From Lyophyllum atratum (lineage: Eukaryota; Basidiomycota; Agaricomycetes; Agaricales; Lyophyllaceae), in the NCBI GenBank assembly GCA_014905825.1, contig JACGCN010000027.1:372001-436000 (forward strand): a DNA stretch of 64,000 nt, given 5' to 3'. The translations under genes were made by a program, and so were the position numbers. Numbering within the stretch: position 1 is the stretch's first letter; the number at the start of each line of letters is the position of its first letter. Of the stretch, positions 9,464 to 20,097 are shown piece by piece. The notes below the pieces were generated by a model. The model was not told the DNA's origin, did not search any database, and saw only the letters and a program-made list of their open reading frames with translations.

Positions 9464-12070
9464 TCATGGACCAATAATGGCCCTAGTGATACTTTGCAGA
9501 AGCTTTCTGCAGTCCTTGTTTAACACCAATGTTTGATTTTTGGGATATGAGCAGTAACGCTCAATCGAATCGGGGTGGAGCGTGGTTGGTGGGTACAAGA
9601 TGGGAAGAAGATGTTTCTGATTGAACACGAATGTGATTCCATCCCAGATAATGTCGGAAGGACATGGTCTACATTTGGAACAAGCCATGTCATTGCTAAA
9701 ATTGACTAGCCGTGCATAGTCGAACCAAACTTTTCGGAAGGTTCCTTCATCCACAAAAGTGGCCCCTTGTGTGTACTTGGCATATCTCCGTGACACAACA
9801 TGGACCCATGCCACAAAAGGAGTCTCCGATGAGGTGTACTCCATAGTATACTCATCCAAGAGGTCATGTGCAAAGAGAAGTTGGTTGTTGTAGTTAGTGT
9901 TGTGCGGGCTCGGCTCGGCTCAAATACCCTGGCTTGGGTCGGGCTCTTGAGGGTCAAGGCTTGGTACGATGTCGAGCCGAGCCCTGGGCTCTTAGTCAGG
10001 CTAGGCTTGGACCTAGGAGGGCTTGAGCCCGGGCTTTTGTGAGCGTGGGAGGAATTCAAAATTGCACTACAAAAATATGGTCTGTCAACTTACATCCATG
10101 AAAAATTCTGGTCTTACTCAACAATGTCAACCTCGTCGTCTGGAACAGTATTTCAACTGTTCTGCTCACCGTGATCGTCACCTAATGACATGTTCCCACG
10201 GTCAAACTCAGAGCTTGTCGTTGGATTTTCACGGACAAGTGCTAGCGTTATAGTAAGTGCCCTTTATCATTGGCTGATATGCAAGGTTTTTGGGTGAGTT
10301 TCTTTTTCCAGAGCTATTTGATGCAATGAAAAGCCCGAAATGGTGTCAGTATCCTCTCGCCCACCATAGCCGGGCTTGAGGGCTTGGGAAGGCTCTGAAA
10401 AACACGAAGCCGAGCCTTGAGCCCTCGAAAGCCCAGTCCAAGGCCGGCTCGGCTCGGCCCAAAGTAGGGCCGGCCTTGGGGCTTCAGGGCTTCCAAGCCC
10501 AACCCGGCACAACACTAGTTGTAGTTGAAAATTCCCAGCTTGCAAGAATCCGGACAAATGTAGTGATTGCCTGGGGTATTGCATTTTTGGCACTTTTGTA
10601 GTTGAATTGAGCATGCAAGAGGCTTGGTGAGAGAATAGAGCAGACACTTCTTTGTCACAGTTGGTTTAGCTGGATTAAAGAGAATACCACATGCACATTG
10701 GGAGAATGGGCTGAGAGGGATGATTTCAGGGCTTTTTGTAATAGGCAGTGGTTGGGGATATAACTCCACATCACTATTGCTGGCAGCCCAAGTGGGTATA
10801 ACAATTGGAAGATATGAGACGGACGGACATTGGCCCGATGAGCAGCAACTAGTTATAAGTGATCAATGCACTTGTTGTACAATCTAGAATGTAATTTGCA
10901 CCTGCAGGTGTATTTTTGCTTGCGCTGTCATCCTTGGCATTTGGATCTGCCTTTAACAATTGCTGCAATGTATACTTTGCTTGATATATATATGACAGCA
11001 AGAATTTCCGTTGTCTGCTGTACAAGTCCAGCATCCAGTACCTCTATCGTCCCCTGTATAGGCAACAATCTTTCTTGACTTGACTAAATGATGATTTTTC
11101 GCTGATGCTACAAAGAAAAGATTGACTGAGTCTGTCTCCCTGAGATCTATGCAAAAAAAAATGACATCTATGTTCAAAATCAGAAGTGTATTTCAAATGA
11201 AATAATGTAGTTCTCGTACCATCCTTTTGTCCTTCATAACTTGCTGAGTTTTCGACTTCAAACTCATTGAAGAAGTCCTGGTGGACACATTCTCCAAGCA
11301 GCTTAGCAGTAAGGCATAAGCATACAGGTTCCAGTATTGGCGAAGACCTATCAAGCTGCAAGCAATACCACTCTTTCTGATTCAAAGTCAGAACAGTCAA
11401 AACATCCTTCGGAATTTACGTACCATAGTGGAAGGGCGCCGGGTATGGCGCCAACACTTAGATCGGACGTCAGACAGGACAATAGTATCTTCGTTGCAGC
11501 GAGAGAGGTGTAGTAAGTAATAACAGTGAAATGAAATCATAACTAACCTTTGTTGCAGCGGGAGAGGTTGATGGGCAACGAAGGGAGGGGAAGGATGATA
11601 TAGTAAAGGCAGGGATTCAATCATGTAGCTAGAGAACGTCAGGGAAGGGCGAGAAATACAAGAAGGTTGACATCGAGAGTGATAGCAAGAGTAATAGCCG
11701 CGTAGAAGCGGTGTGGTGATGGGTATTGAGCCAGGAATAGGCAAGGGCCCGAGGGGCGGCCTTACACGTAGCTCTGCCTTGACTGCTATTCTACCCTTGC
11801 ACCACAAATATATCTCTTTTGAGGCAGAAAAACCAGCAACATTGCAAAATACTGCTTCAACAAAGGCCAAATAACCAGTATTAGAGGAAGGGACATCATT
11901 TTGTAATCTAGAGTCAAATTCTTGTGGGTTGGAGGCCATATGCATATCATCAGTCCAAAATCCGATGGGACTTCGAGCAGTGGTAAACAGAACAGAATCC
12001 TGTTGATCACCGTTTCTGTGCCTTGGCTTCCTGATGCGTGTTTGCTTGAGCTGATTGTTTTAAACATAAA
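9464..12070 (-). pseudogene. KDZ-transposon-associated cysteine-cluster gene, interrupted
   Basis: Coding pieces lie at about 12067-11790, 11400-11180, 10769-10526 and 9887-9464, read right to left. The third piece carries a Cys cluster (CACGILFNP, KCQKCNTPGNHYICPDSC) like those called CxC domains next to KDZ (Kyakuja-Dileera-Zisupton) transposases of basidiomycetes. The last piece (SSETPFVAWVHVVSRRYA, CSKCRPCPSDIIWDGITF, FNQKHLLPILYPPTTLHPDS) has a second cysteine pair set and resembles the same group; this family call is from memory. The gene is cut in an exon by the hAT MITE at 9895-10517: the reading frame is continuous across the target site when one copy of the duplication is ignored. 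A segment at 11410-11770 does not fit the frame and may be a long intron or another insert. The TRIM lies just beyond the 3' end. I see no intact gene. Confidence 0.6.
9895..10517. mobile_element. hAT-type MITE, subfamily with TAGTGTTGTGC ends
   Basis: 623 bp. Terminal inverted repeats TAGTGTTGTGC (left) and GCACAACACTA (right), and a perfect 8-bp target duplication GTTGTAGT (9887-9894 and 10518-10525), as hAT elements make. Both subterminal regions are rich in GGGCTCGGCTCGG and GAGCCCTCAAG-like motifs arranged in inverted fashion. No transposase. It is inserted in an exon of the cysteine-cluster gene. Confidence 0.93.
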
Positions 12071-13412
12071 ATCGAGTATACTGTCTTTTCTGAGTACATC
12101 TTCAACCTTGACACGGCGGCTCTCACGAAAAGGCTGAAAGAGATGGAAATAACACCTCTATTGCAACTATCAAAGAAGCTAGCTTGTAGCCTCGTGGAGC
12201 ACATGAGTTGGAACCTAGAGCGCGACAATGATTTCCTGTTCAAAGGCCCAAATTCTGGACTCATCCCAGCCAGGAGATTTGCTTCGAGGCTTTCCTGGCT
12301 GTAGTGTCAAAATTTGATGGCACTGAGATCAGACCCATTGTGGGCAGCTTTGAGATTACTATCGACTAAATTATCAGAGGCCAATGGTGTCCAGGTGAGC
12401 ATACCTTTTATCATGTTATGTCACGCATTCTCTGCTCACTGAGAAACTACACTTCAGGACAACAGCGAACACCTGTCGCCCTCAAGGTACAGTGGTCTCT
12501 GGTGCCTGTGTGAGTATGTTTCTGTCCCTGACTCTTCTCTCCAGAAACTATGATCGCTACAAGTGCCTTAGCTAAGCTTGTGGGTTAAGAAACACAAAAT
12601 ATCCATGACTAGAGCGAAAAATCAGGATCGACCGACCAAACAAGGTATATGAATCCGCTTGGTTTGGATGGCCATATTGCTTCACTTTTCTTCCCTTTAT
12701 TCTGCTACAGAGTACATCAACGCAATTCTGAACATGGATGCTTCATTACATCCTTCTAACACTGTCATTGTCGATATCATCTGGAAGGTCCGTCTGACGT
12801 GTGCTTATCCTTCCTGCTTTCATTATAATTAACTCAAGCCTCCCAGTCTATCATCTCCTAGCGTCAAACTTGAAAAAAGTGAGGAACAGGATTCAAAAAG
12901 TTGGCACTAAAAAAAAAGGCTCATTGCGAACTCATATATCCAATAACAACGTCCTGGAAAGCAGAAGTTAACATATATTCAATAACAACATCCTAGAAAG
13001 TAGAAGTCAACATTGGCACTTCTGGTAAAAAAATGCTTATTGTAAATTAATTGAAAATAATAACACAAAATTCTGAAATTGGAAAACAAAAATAGTTAGC
13101 AATGAAAAACCTAAAAAAGCAAAAATCACCAATTTCAAGTGATAAATATCTACCAGAAGTTCAAAACCTAAATTGCTACGTCAGAAAATGTTCTGCCTTA
13201 AAGAAAAAACTACTTACTGTAAACATGAACCTGTGGCCTAAAAAAAAAGAGACTGACACCGACACACAGTTGCCTTATGGCGGCAATGTCAAGCCTAAAC
13301 ACAAGAAATACTACTAGCATACCCCTGGAGACAAACCAACTGTGTCGTAGACATTCTGACAGATTCTCCAGTACCCAGTATGCCCCCAGATCCCAAACGT
13401 GGATGCTAATTT
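12071..13412. other. Non-coding, AT-rich interval
   Basis: No gene recognised. Possible short exon-like pieces near 12300-12560 have intron-like spacing but no domain. 12880-13260 is A-rich with low-complexity runs. Confidence 0.4.
12933..13011. repeat. Two tandem copies of a ~39-bp repeat
   Basis: CATATATCCAATAACAACGT and CATATATTCAATAACAACAT begin the two units, which then share CCTGGAAAGCAGAAG and CCTAGAAAGTAGAAG. All differences I see are transitions. Confidence 0.75.
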
Positions 13413-14602
13413 TAGGCTTTCGAGGTCCGGTTGCACCAACCGGAAAAGACCGGAAAAAGACCGGACCGCAACCGCAAACAACCGGACTTGCGGTTGCGGT
13501 TGTGGCTGATTTCCAAAGCCAGCGGTTGCAGTTGCTTGGAAATGGCCGGCCTGCCACAACCGGCCAGGACCAGTCGCGACCGGTCGGAACCGACCACAAG
13601 TCACATGGTACATGTAAACAAACAACACGCGACTTCGTTCCACCACGCAGCACTACCACCACCACTGTCGTCGTCGTCGCGTCCGCCGACACCATCCACT
13701 CGGCAACGTCTCCGACTACACACCTCACAACACCACGCAAGGACTCTTTGGCAAGACTGTGGTAGCCCCAGGAGGACGATCATCGAAGGATAGCAGGGGA
13801 GGCAATCAGGGCAGACCCCGGCTGGGGGAGAGCCGCGAGGTGCGCTTTTGCACCCACCACCACCGTCACTGATGACTGACCGCCTGGAAACGGCACACCG
13901 GAGCTACAGCCCCCCTCTCGAGCCCCCCTTGCACACCCCGAAGCCCAGCATCGACCGCCACTGCTCACCCACACCGCCGTCACGTCGCATCCCTCAGCCG
14001 CCCCACCACTGTTCGCCCACACCGCCGCCACGTCACGTCCACCAACTGCCCCGCCACGATTTGCCCACACCGCCACCACGTCACGTCCACCAACCGCCCC
14101 GCCACGATGTACCTACACCGCCGCCACGTCACGACGTCAGTCAGGCCGCCAACACATTCCCAGACGCGGCCCGCATCATCGAACCCCATATCACCCGATC
14201 CCACGTCGCCCGACCCCACATTACCTGACGTGTTATGCGTCTAATTCACTGTCAGATTTTTCTGTAGTAGTCGCTAGTTACTTTCTGTAATAATTACTAG
14301 TTACTTTCTGTAATAGGTACTAGTTATCTTATATGATCTTCGGGTACATTTGGCGTGACTTAGCATAGGTATGAGTGAATTCGTAGCGGTCAGGACCGGT
14401 CGCAGTCAGTCGCGACCGGTTGGAACCCAGTTCAGTCGTGACCGGTCCAAACCGGTCCCATAAGTTGGTGCAACCGATGACAACCGGTTGGGTACGGTTC
14501 AGTCGTCGGTTGCACATCTCTTGTAAGTTTCCCAACCGGTTCCGGTTGCGGTCTTGGCCAAAACGGGCCAAAAACCGGACCGGACCGGACTTCGAAAGCC
14601 TA
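13413..14602. mobile_element. hAT-type MITE, TAGGCTTTCGA ends, 1.19 kb
   Basis: Inverted ends TAGGCTTTCGAGGTCCGGT and ACCGGACTTCGAAAGCCTA with a perfect 8-bp target duplication GCTAATTT (13405-13412 and 14603-14610). Both subterminal ~200-bp regions are packed with CCGGTT/AACCGG motifs, likely transposase-binding sites. The centre (13620-14230) is GC-rich, Pro/His-codon-rich, and includes a minisatellite; no transposase is visible. Confidence 0.93.
13996..14150. repeat. ~48-bp minisatellite inside the hAT MITE
   Basis: About three units built on GCCCACACCGCCGCCACGTC followed by ACGTCCACCAAC and CCCCGCCACGAT. It reads as a Pro/His-rich peptide on the plus strand, but I see no sign that it is a gene. 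Confidence 0.7.
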
Positions 14603-14610
14603 GCTAATTT

Positions 14611-15285
14611 CTATTCTGAGAGCCCACACAGCGAGCTCGCAACCAAAGGACATGAGGAGCCACCTCACACCCACACATAGCCACCAACTCCGAGGCCACT
14701 TGGCAAAGGTGGACTCGGGAGGAGCGGGGTGGTAGCTGCTCACTGCGCTGCATGTGAGAGGGAAGGGGAGAAAGGGCATCAGCAGAAAGGAGCGAGCACG
14801 TTCAAACTATATCGTTGTCTGGAAAGATCCCGGAGTCGGCAACAGTGAGTGGCCACATCTTACCAACTACAGGAATCTATTTTAGGATGTTCGTGCCAGA
14901 TCTCTGGCATGCCCCTGACAACCACTGTGTTTGTCGACAACAAAGGGCATGGCGAGGCCATTGTTGCGAGCTCATGTCCTCTATTCAAGTTGAAATATAT
15001 GACTATAATTCTACCTAGATATATGCCTTATAGTACAGCACTGGTGCCAACCCAGGAACGAGCCCTAGCCCACCTCTGAAAAGTGATCGTCCGAAAATTG
15101 GTAGCCCCACGGCTGTGCGAGCGGCGTCACACAGGTGGTCGGCCCCATGACAGAGCTGGTCGTGTCCATAGGTGGTAGTGTTTTGAATAGAATCAGAACA
15201 TGAAGATGCGAGAGGTTGGACCTCACATCTTCACAAAAGTCTATGCAGGGGATAGACCCTGCATTGGCGTGTTGCTTCAATATGG
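14611..15285. other. Non-coding interval
   Basis: No gene or element end recognised. Confidence 0.4.
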
Positions 15286-15464
15286 CAAATTTATTGAGAA
15301 TATGTTCTCTCATAAGATCACAACTTTGCTCACTATATTTCCTTACTGAAATTACATGTTTAATTTACAATATGATGCCTCTACATAATTTCAGTGTATA
15401 AGCCATTCCTTCACTATTTGTTCAAGATACCTTGTATGAAACCGTTGTTGCTTGCATTCTGTGT
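15286..15464. mobile_element. Truncated copy of the CACAGGGTGCAA MITE family (right half only)
   Basis: The stretch resembles 18960-19142 along its length (for example TATTTGTTCAAGATACC and GAATATGTTCTCT) and ends GTTGCTTGCATTCTGTG, the decayed right terminus. No matching left end was found upstream. Confidence 0.7.
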
Positions 15465-15502
15465 GAAATAATTGTGTGCCTCACTTTTCCAGCTTTGACA
15501 GA

Positions 15503-16018
15503 CACAAGGTGCCAAGAACAGTATTTAAATGAAACAAAGCCTGAAGATATTGTGAAGGTGCTCTTTGCGCAACACCACTATGATAAGTGAACATATGATA
15601 AAGCAAATTTTGTATTTTGTTAAAAATCATAGTGTGAACAAATTTAGAATTTATTCCCTAAGAAATGTAAAAAAAAACATTCACAATATTTTCACAATAC
15701 GATCAGTGAACACTTCATAATATGTTCACAATACAGTGAGGTATTCCAGACTATGGTGAAGATATGGTCACAATGTTTTGACTACCTGACTATATGTGAA
15801 CATATTATGAAATCTTCACTGATTATATTGTGAAAATATTGTGAAGGGTTCACATATCTTTAGAGAATGAATTCTGAATTTGTTCATACTATGATTTTCA
15901 ATAAAATACAGAATTGGGCCTATCATGTGTTCATCTATCATAGTGTTATCACACAAAGAGCACCTTCACAATATTTTCAGGCTTTGTCTCATCAAAATAT
16001 CGTCCTGGGCACCTTGTG
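15503..16018. mobile_element. Fold-back MITE with CACAAGGTGCC ends and 3-bp TSD
   Basis: 516 bp, almost all palindromic: the left arm from CACAAGGTGCCAAGAACAGT matches the reverse complement of the right arm from CACAAGGTGCCCAGGACGAT for about 250 bp. Flanked by the 3-bp duplication AGA (15500-15502 and 16019-16021). The CAC start and 3-bp duplication fit CACTA-like (CMC) elements. No coding capacity. Confidence 0.88.
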
Positions 16019-16021
16019 AGA

Positions 16022-16919
16022 TGTAGAACTTTTGTCACTATTTGGCCACAAGGTCTTTAGAGTAAATTACACGAGAGCTAAATATACTATTTTTGAAAGT
16101 TGATGAAAAGAGATGATATTTTAAATTTCTCTAAAATAGTAAAAAGAAGTAAAAAAAAAACTAGAACCAGCTGCCACCACAGCCCACACCGCTGTGGAGA
16201 TCGCAGCCAAGGCCGAGGAGACTACAGCCAGAATGGCTCATGCCCGAGTCGCCTACCTCTGGGCTGCACTATTCAAAAAACTATTGACCGGGCGGGAGCA
16301 AGAGTGAAAGCGGGAGTGGTAGCAGCAGCAGTGGCAGTAGGGGTGGTGGGAACGGGGATCGATCAGATCACCCGAACCCGTTCTCTTGGATATTTTTATG
16401 TTGGAGAGGAGCTATACTAGTATGTAAGCATCTGCATATATAAAGTACATAACAGGACATACTATGTTGTTGCAGGTAGCTCCACGGCTTAAGCACTAGT
16501 ACTGGAGGCTTGAAAAAGAGAAAAGGACCACCAGTAAAGTACTTGCGATGAGCCCTCTTCATTACCTCATCCAGATTCTCTATTGAAGATGCGGTCTCGT
16601 TTTCTCCACAGTTCAGAATCTCATTTGCCTGCACCTTTACCTTCTCCAGGAAGCTGTTGTTTCTCAAGGTAGGCAATCGGCTTTGATCCTCTGGCTGGCC
16701 AAAAACGCTGTGGTCTTCAAATTGAGTATCTGGTGTATGTCTTGCTCCAGAGTGAGAAACATGTTGGTGTGTGTCGTTCGACTGTGGGCTAGCTCTGTGA
16801 GATGAGCAATGTGTTGTTGTTTCTCCTCCAAGGTCGGGAGAATAGACATCACGGCTTCTGAACACACGAAGGGAGCATAAGGCAAAAGCTACAAATGGAG
16901 AGAATTGGACTTGGATTCC
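16022..16919 (-). pseudogene. Unrecognised coding remnants (16368-16885)
   Basis: Two overlapping minus-strand frames hold protein-like sequence: one from 16865 with SSIENLDEVMKRAHRKYF, another from 16885 with LEQDIHQILNLKTTAFLASQ. The alternation of plausible peptide between frames suggests a decayed gene, possibly belonging to the nearby KDZ-type debris, but no family is recognised. 16022-16360 shows no gene. Confidence 0.3.
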
Positions 16920-17483
16920 TAGTGTTTGAAGGTTCAGTTGCTACAACTGCAAAAGACTGCAACCCAACTGAACTGCAACTGATAGCAACTGGACTTTAGG
17001 TTCAGTTGGAGCAAATCGGAAGTGCAAAGACTGCAGTTCAGTTGCGGTTTTTTGCAGTTGTGCAACTGGTTGCAACCGGTTGTGGCTGTGCACCATATGC
17101 ACCATATACCCACGTGTTTTCCTGTCATTTTGGGCCTTGATACATCCAACTCTGGCTAGAATTGATGGAGTTATAGCCAATATAGTATTTGCTGATGCTG
17201 AAATTGATAGCAACATTAAAACCTCAATAACTCTGTCAGTTCTTATCCGATTTTCATGAACCAGGACTCGTTTTGAAGCCCCGAAGAAGCCGGACCGTTC
17301 GGAGCGGTGGCCGGGTTGGTGTGCGGTCGCAACCGGTTGCACGACCGGTCACAACTGCAAAAGACCGGTTTTTACCAGTTCAGTTGCAGTTGCTGCCGTT
17401 TCGTTGATTTCAGCAACTGGTAGCAGTTCAGTTGTTCCAGATTTGGGTCAAAAGACCGAACCGAACCGGACTTTTGAACACTA
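16920..17483. mobile_element. hAT-type MITE, TAGTGTTTGAA ends
   Basis: 564 bp. Ends TAGTGTTTGAAGG and CTTTTGAACACTA; perfect 8-bp duplication TGGATTCC (16912-16919 and 17484-17491). Subterminal regions carry repeated CAGTTGC/GCAACTG and CAACCGGTTG motifs. Non-coding. Related in end sequence and subterminal motif to the elements at 13413 and 35137. Confidence 0.93.
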
Positions 17484-17502
17484 TGGATTCCGTCTTACTT
17501 TA

Positions 17503-17777
17503 CAGTGCTTCCCAAAACTAATGAGATCACATTTTTTTTGTTGGAAGTCCAGAAAAGGAAGTCCACTGTATCTTTCCAATCTGTTGTCTCTTTGACTTTT
17601 CTTTCATGTCTAAAGACAAGACGGAGCGGCCCCTCCTTAACAAGTTCAGAGTCTCAACGCGCATTTCTTGAGGTCAGGACTAATTTTATGATTGCCCATT
17701 GAGCAAAAAAAATATGATATTTCCTTTTTCAGAATCAAAAAAAAAGGTTGTGATCTCATTAGTTTTGGGAAGCGCTG
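17503..17777. mobile_element. Tc1/mariner-type MITE (275 bp)
   Basis: Ends CAGTGCTTCCCAAAACTAAT and ATTAGTTTTGGGAAGCGCTG form inverted repeats of about 31 bp with one mismatch. TA lies on both sides (17501-17502 and 17778-17779), the mariner target duplication. Non-coding centre. Confidence 0.85.
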
Positions 17778-17779
17778 TA

Positions 17780-18270
17780 AATGTAACCCACACACTGCGT
17801 TGTGAATCGTGATTCTCTCATATGAAATGACTCCACATTTGGAGTGAGCTCTATGTTGTTGATTACCATTGTACGTACTGTCAAAGGGCCACCAGTAGGA
17901 ACCTTCCTTACTACCTGATCAAGCCTGATCATGGGTCGTGCCAAGTGGATGAACGAGTGAGCTATAGACAGACTTTTAGAGCGTGCCAAGCCTGTGCAGA
18001 CAGGATAGGCAAATATGTTCGGAGCAGGGTTTATACATACCTACTTCCAAAGGGCCATCCAGCTTGCGTAAACAGGTGAAGCTAGAGGTAGCCCTGCTTC
18101 CAATGCAAACGATCAAACCTTGCATGAATCAGTCATTGTGCGAACTTCGAAGTAACCGTTATTCCTGCAGAATCAGTGATGATATTAAAGTAGACCACAC
18201 AGCATAGGAAGTAGATTCTGGTACTACTAGTACTCAGTAGGATTTTGCTACTAGTACTAGACGCACTGCA
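17780..18270. other. Interval without a recognised gene
   Basis: Short frames only. Near 18220-18265 there are repeated TACTAGTACT-like palindromes (CTACTAGTACTC and CTACTAGTACTAG). Confidence 0.4.
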
Positions 18271-20097
18271 CTGGAGCGCCGTAGGAGCATGGAGAGCTTC
18301 CGCTCCGACGCCATCTACTTGGAGCAGAGCAGCATCTCCGTCTCCATGGCACAGGGTACAAGCGACAATATTTTCATAAAAGGTATCTTGAACAAATAGT
18401 AAAGAAATACCTTATATACTGAGATTATGCAAGGGCATCATACTGTAAATCAAATATTTAGTTTTAGTTAAGAAAATATAGTGAGCAAAATTGTGATCTT
18501 ATGATAGAACATATTCTGAATAAATTCATCATATTTTCAGAAAAAGAGCAGGCATTATATGATAAACATAAGTCATAGAAGACATGGTAAAAATATACTT
18601 CATATTTGTAGCATATAACCCCTGAAAAAATTCAAAATATCTTCACACTATTTTCACAATATGATTAGTGAAGATTTTAAAATACCTTCACCATACCTCA
18701 GGATCAAACAGCAACATGGTAAAAATATTCTAAATATCTGGCAATATGGTGAAGATATTCTGAATATCTCACTATGTTGCAGATATATTTACAATTTCTC
18801 CGCTGATCATATTGTGAAAATAGTGTGATCACATTTTGAATTTCTTCAGGAGACATATGCTGCAAATATGAAGTATACTTTCACTTTGTCCTTCATACAA
18901 TTATCTTGGAAGAATGTAGCTTATATTCATCATGTAATGCTTCCTTTTTTACTGAAAATACAGTGAATTTATTCGGAATATGTTCTCTGATAATATAATA
19001 ACTTTGCTTACTATATTTTCTTGTATAAAATTCAATATTTGATTCACAATATGATACCTCTATATAATCTGAACATATAAGGTATTCCTTCACTATTTGT
19101 TCAAGATACCTTTCATGAAAATATTGTTCTTTGCACCCTGTGTGGACTTCCAACGCAACGAGCTGCGCAAGTACCACGTCGAAGAGAACTGGACAGAGAA
19201 CATGTGCGCCATCCCCGTCAGTGAGGCGGAGATGTGCCTTCGCAGGAACCTCACCGACATAGGCCTCGTCACGGAGGTAGCTGGGCGCACTTGCGTCTTC
19301 CTCAACGGCAGCAACTGGTGGGTGCCGATCGAGCACCCTGATGCCCTCAAGATGGTGTGCTCTGCTGCCGGCATCACCAATGTGCCCGTCAACTTCGCCA
19401 CGTCGGCGTCTGCATTCATGATCCACATCAATAGTGCTGCCACGATGAACCGCGCTCCTCCCATCCCTCGCAGCGTATGTATAGGCATCAGCCGCCTCAC
19501 CGTCCTTGAGAGCAGCGATGGTGAGAGCATCATGTTCGAGACCGTGTCCGTACCTCCAAGGCTCCTCTCGAACGGCCTTCTGAGCGGCAAGCTGCGTAGC
19601 CTATGCCTCATGCCCATCATCAATCCCCTGTACCCCACCATCGTCAAAAAGGGCTTCAAGTGCATGCCGTACGAGTACTTCTGTCGCTTCGTCACGGTCC
19701 GCAAGGAGATCGACACGATCATGTGGGTCGTTGGCAACAGCATCCTGGACCCCGTCTCGACTGCCCGCTGCGTGTTCCTCACAGGGGAGGGTGGGACAGG
19801 CAAGTCGTCCCTCTGCAACTACGTGTACGAGTGCCTTGGCAAGTGCGCCTTCGTCGTGGACACGAGCATCCTCTACGGCTACGCCTCAGAGATGCGCGAT
19901 GCCATGTCGCCGACGGAGCGTACATCGATAGAGAGCAAGGCGGCGATGCGGCTAGTGGGTCCTTGGACATGACAGTGTGGGAAGATCCTACCTGCTTTGA
20001 CTTTGCCATGACCGTGATTTTCTTGAAGTTGCTACATACTACCACTGCTAGCACTTTGCTGGCAGAATCTGCCGCTCCTCCTGCAACTGTTATCTGA
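18271..20097 (+). pseudogene. P-loop ATPase/helicase-like gene split by a MITE
   Basis: Coding sequence starts at 18271 (MESFRSDAIYLEQ), is interrupted by the MITE 18350-19142, and continues in the same frame (DFQRNELRKYHVEENW) once one TGG duplication is ignored. The downstream part has a Walker A motif, FLTGEGGTGKSSLCNYVYE, followed by CAFVVDTSILYGYASEMRDA. The layout, with ~250 residues before the P-loop, recalls SF3-type replicative helicases of mobile or virus-like elements; this is a resemblance only. Open frame ends at 19972 (RLVGPWT), with another frame to 20097. Base composition (GC-rich) differs sharply from the AT-rich surroundings, suggesting transfer or capture. Not functional in this copy. 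Confidence 0.5.
18350..19142. mobile_element. Long-TIR MITE, CACAGGGTGCAA family, copy 1
   Basis: 793 bp; inverted ends CACAGGGTACAAGCGACAAT and (right, reversed) CACAGGGTGCAAAGAACAAT, similar over about 65 bp through GGTATCTTGAACAAATAGT. Flanked by the 3-bp duplication TGG (18347-18349 and 19143-19145). It splits the P-loop ATPase gene. Confidence 0.92.

Noticed and set aside
13210..13793. Overlapping long frames on both strands
   Set aside because: They lie across the left end and CCGGTT-rich arm of the hAT MITE; open because of repeat composition, not because of a gene.
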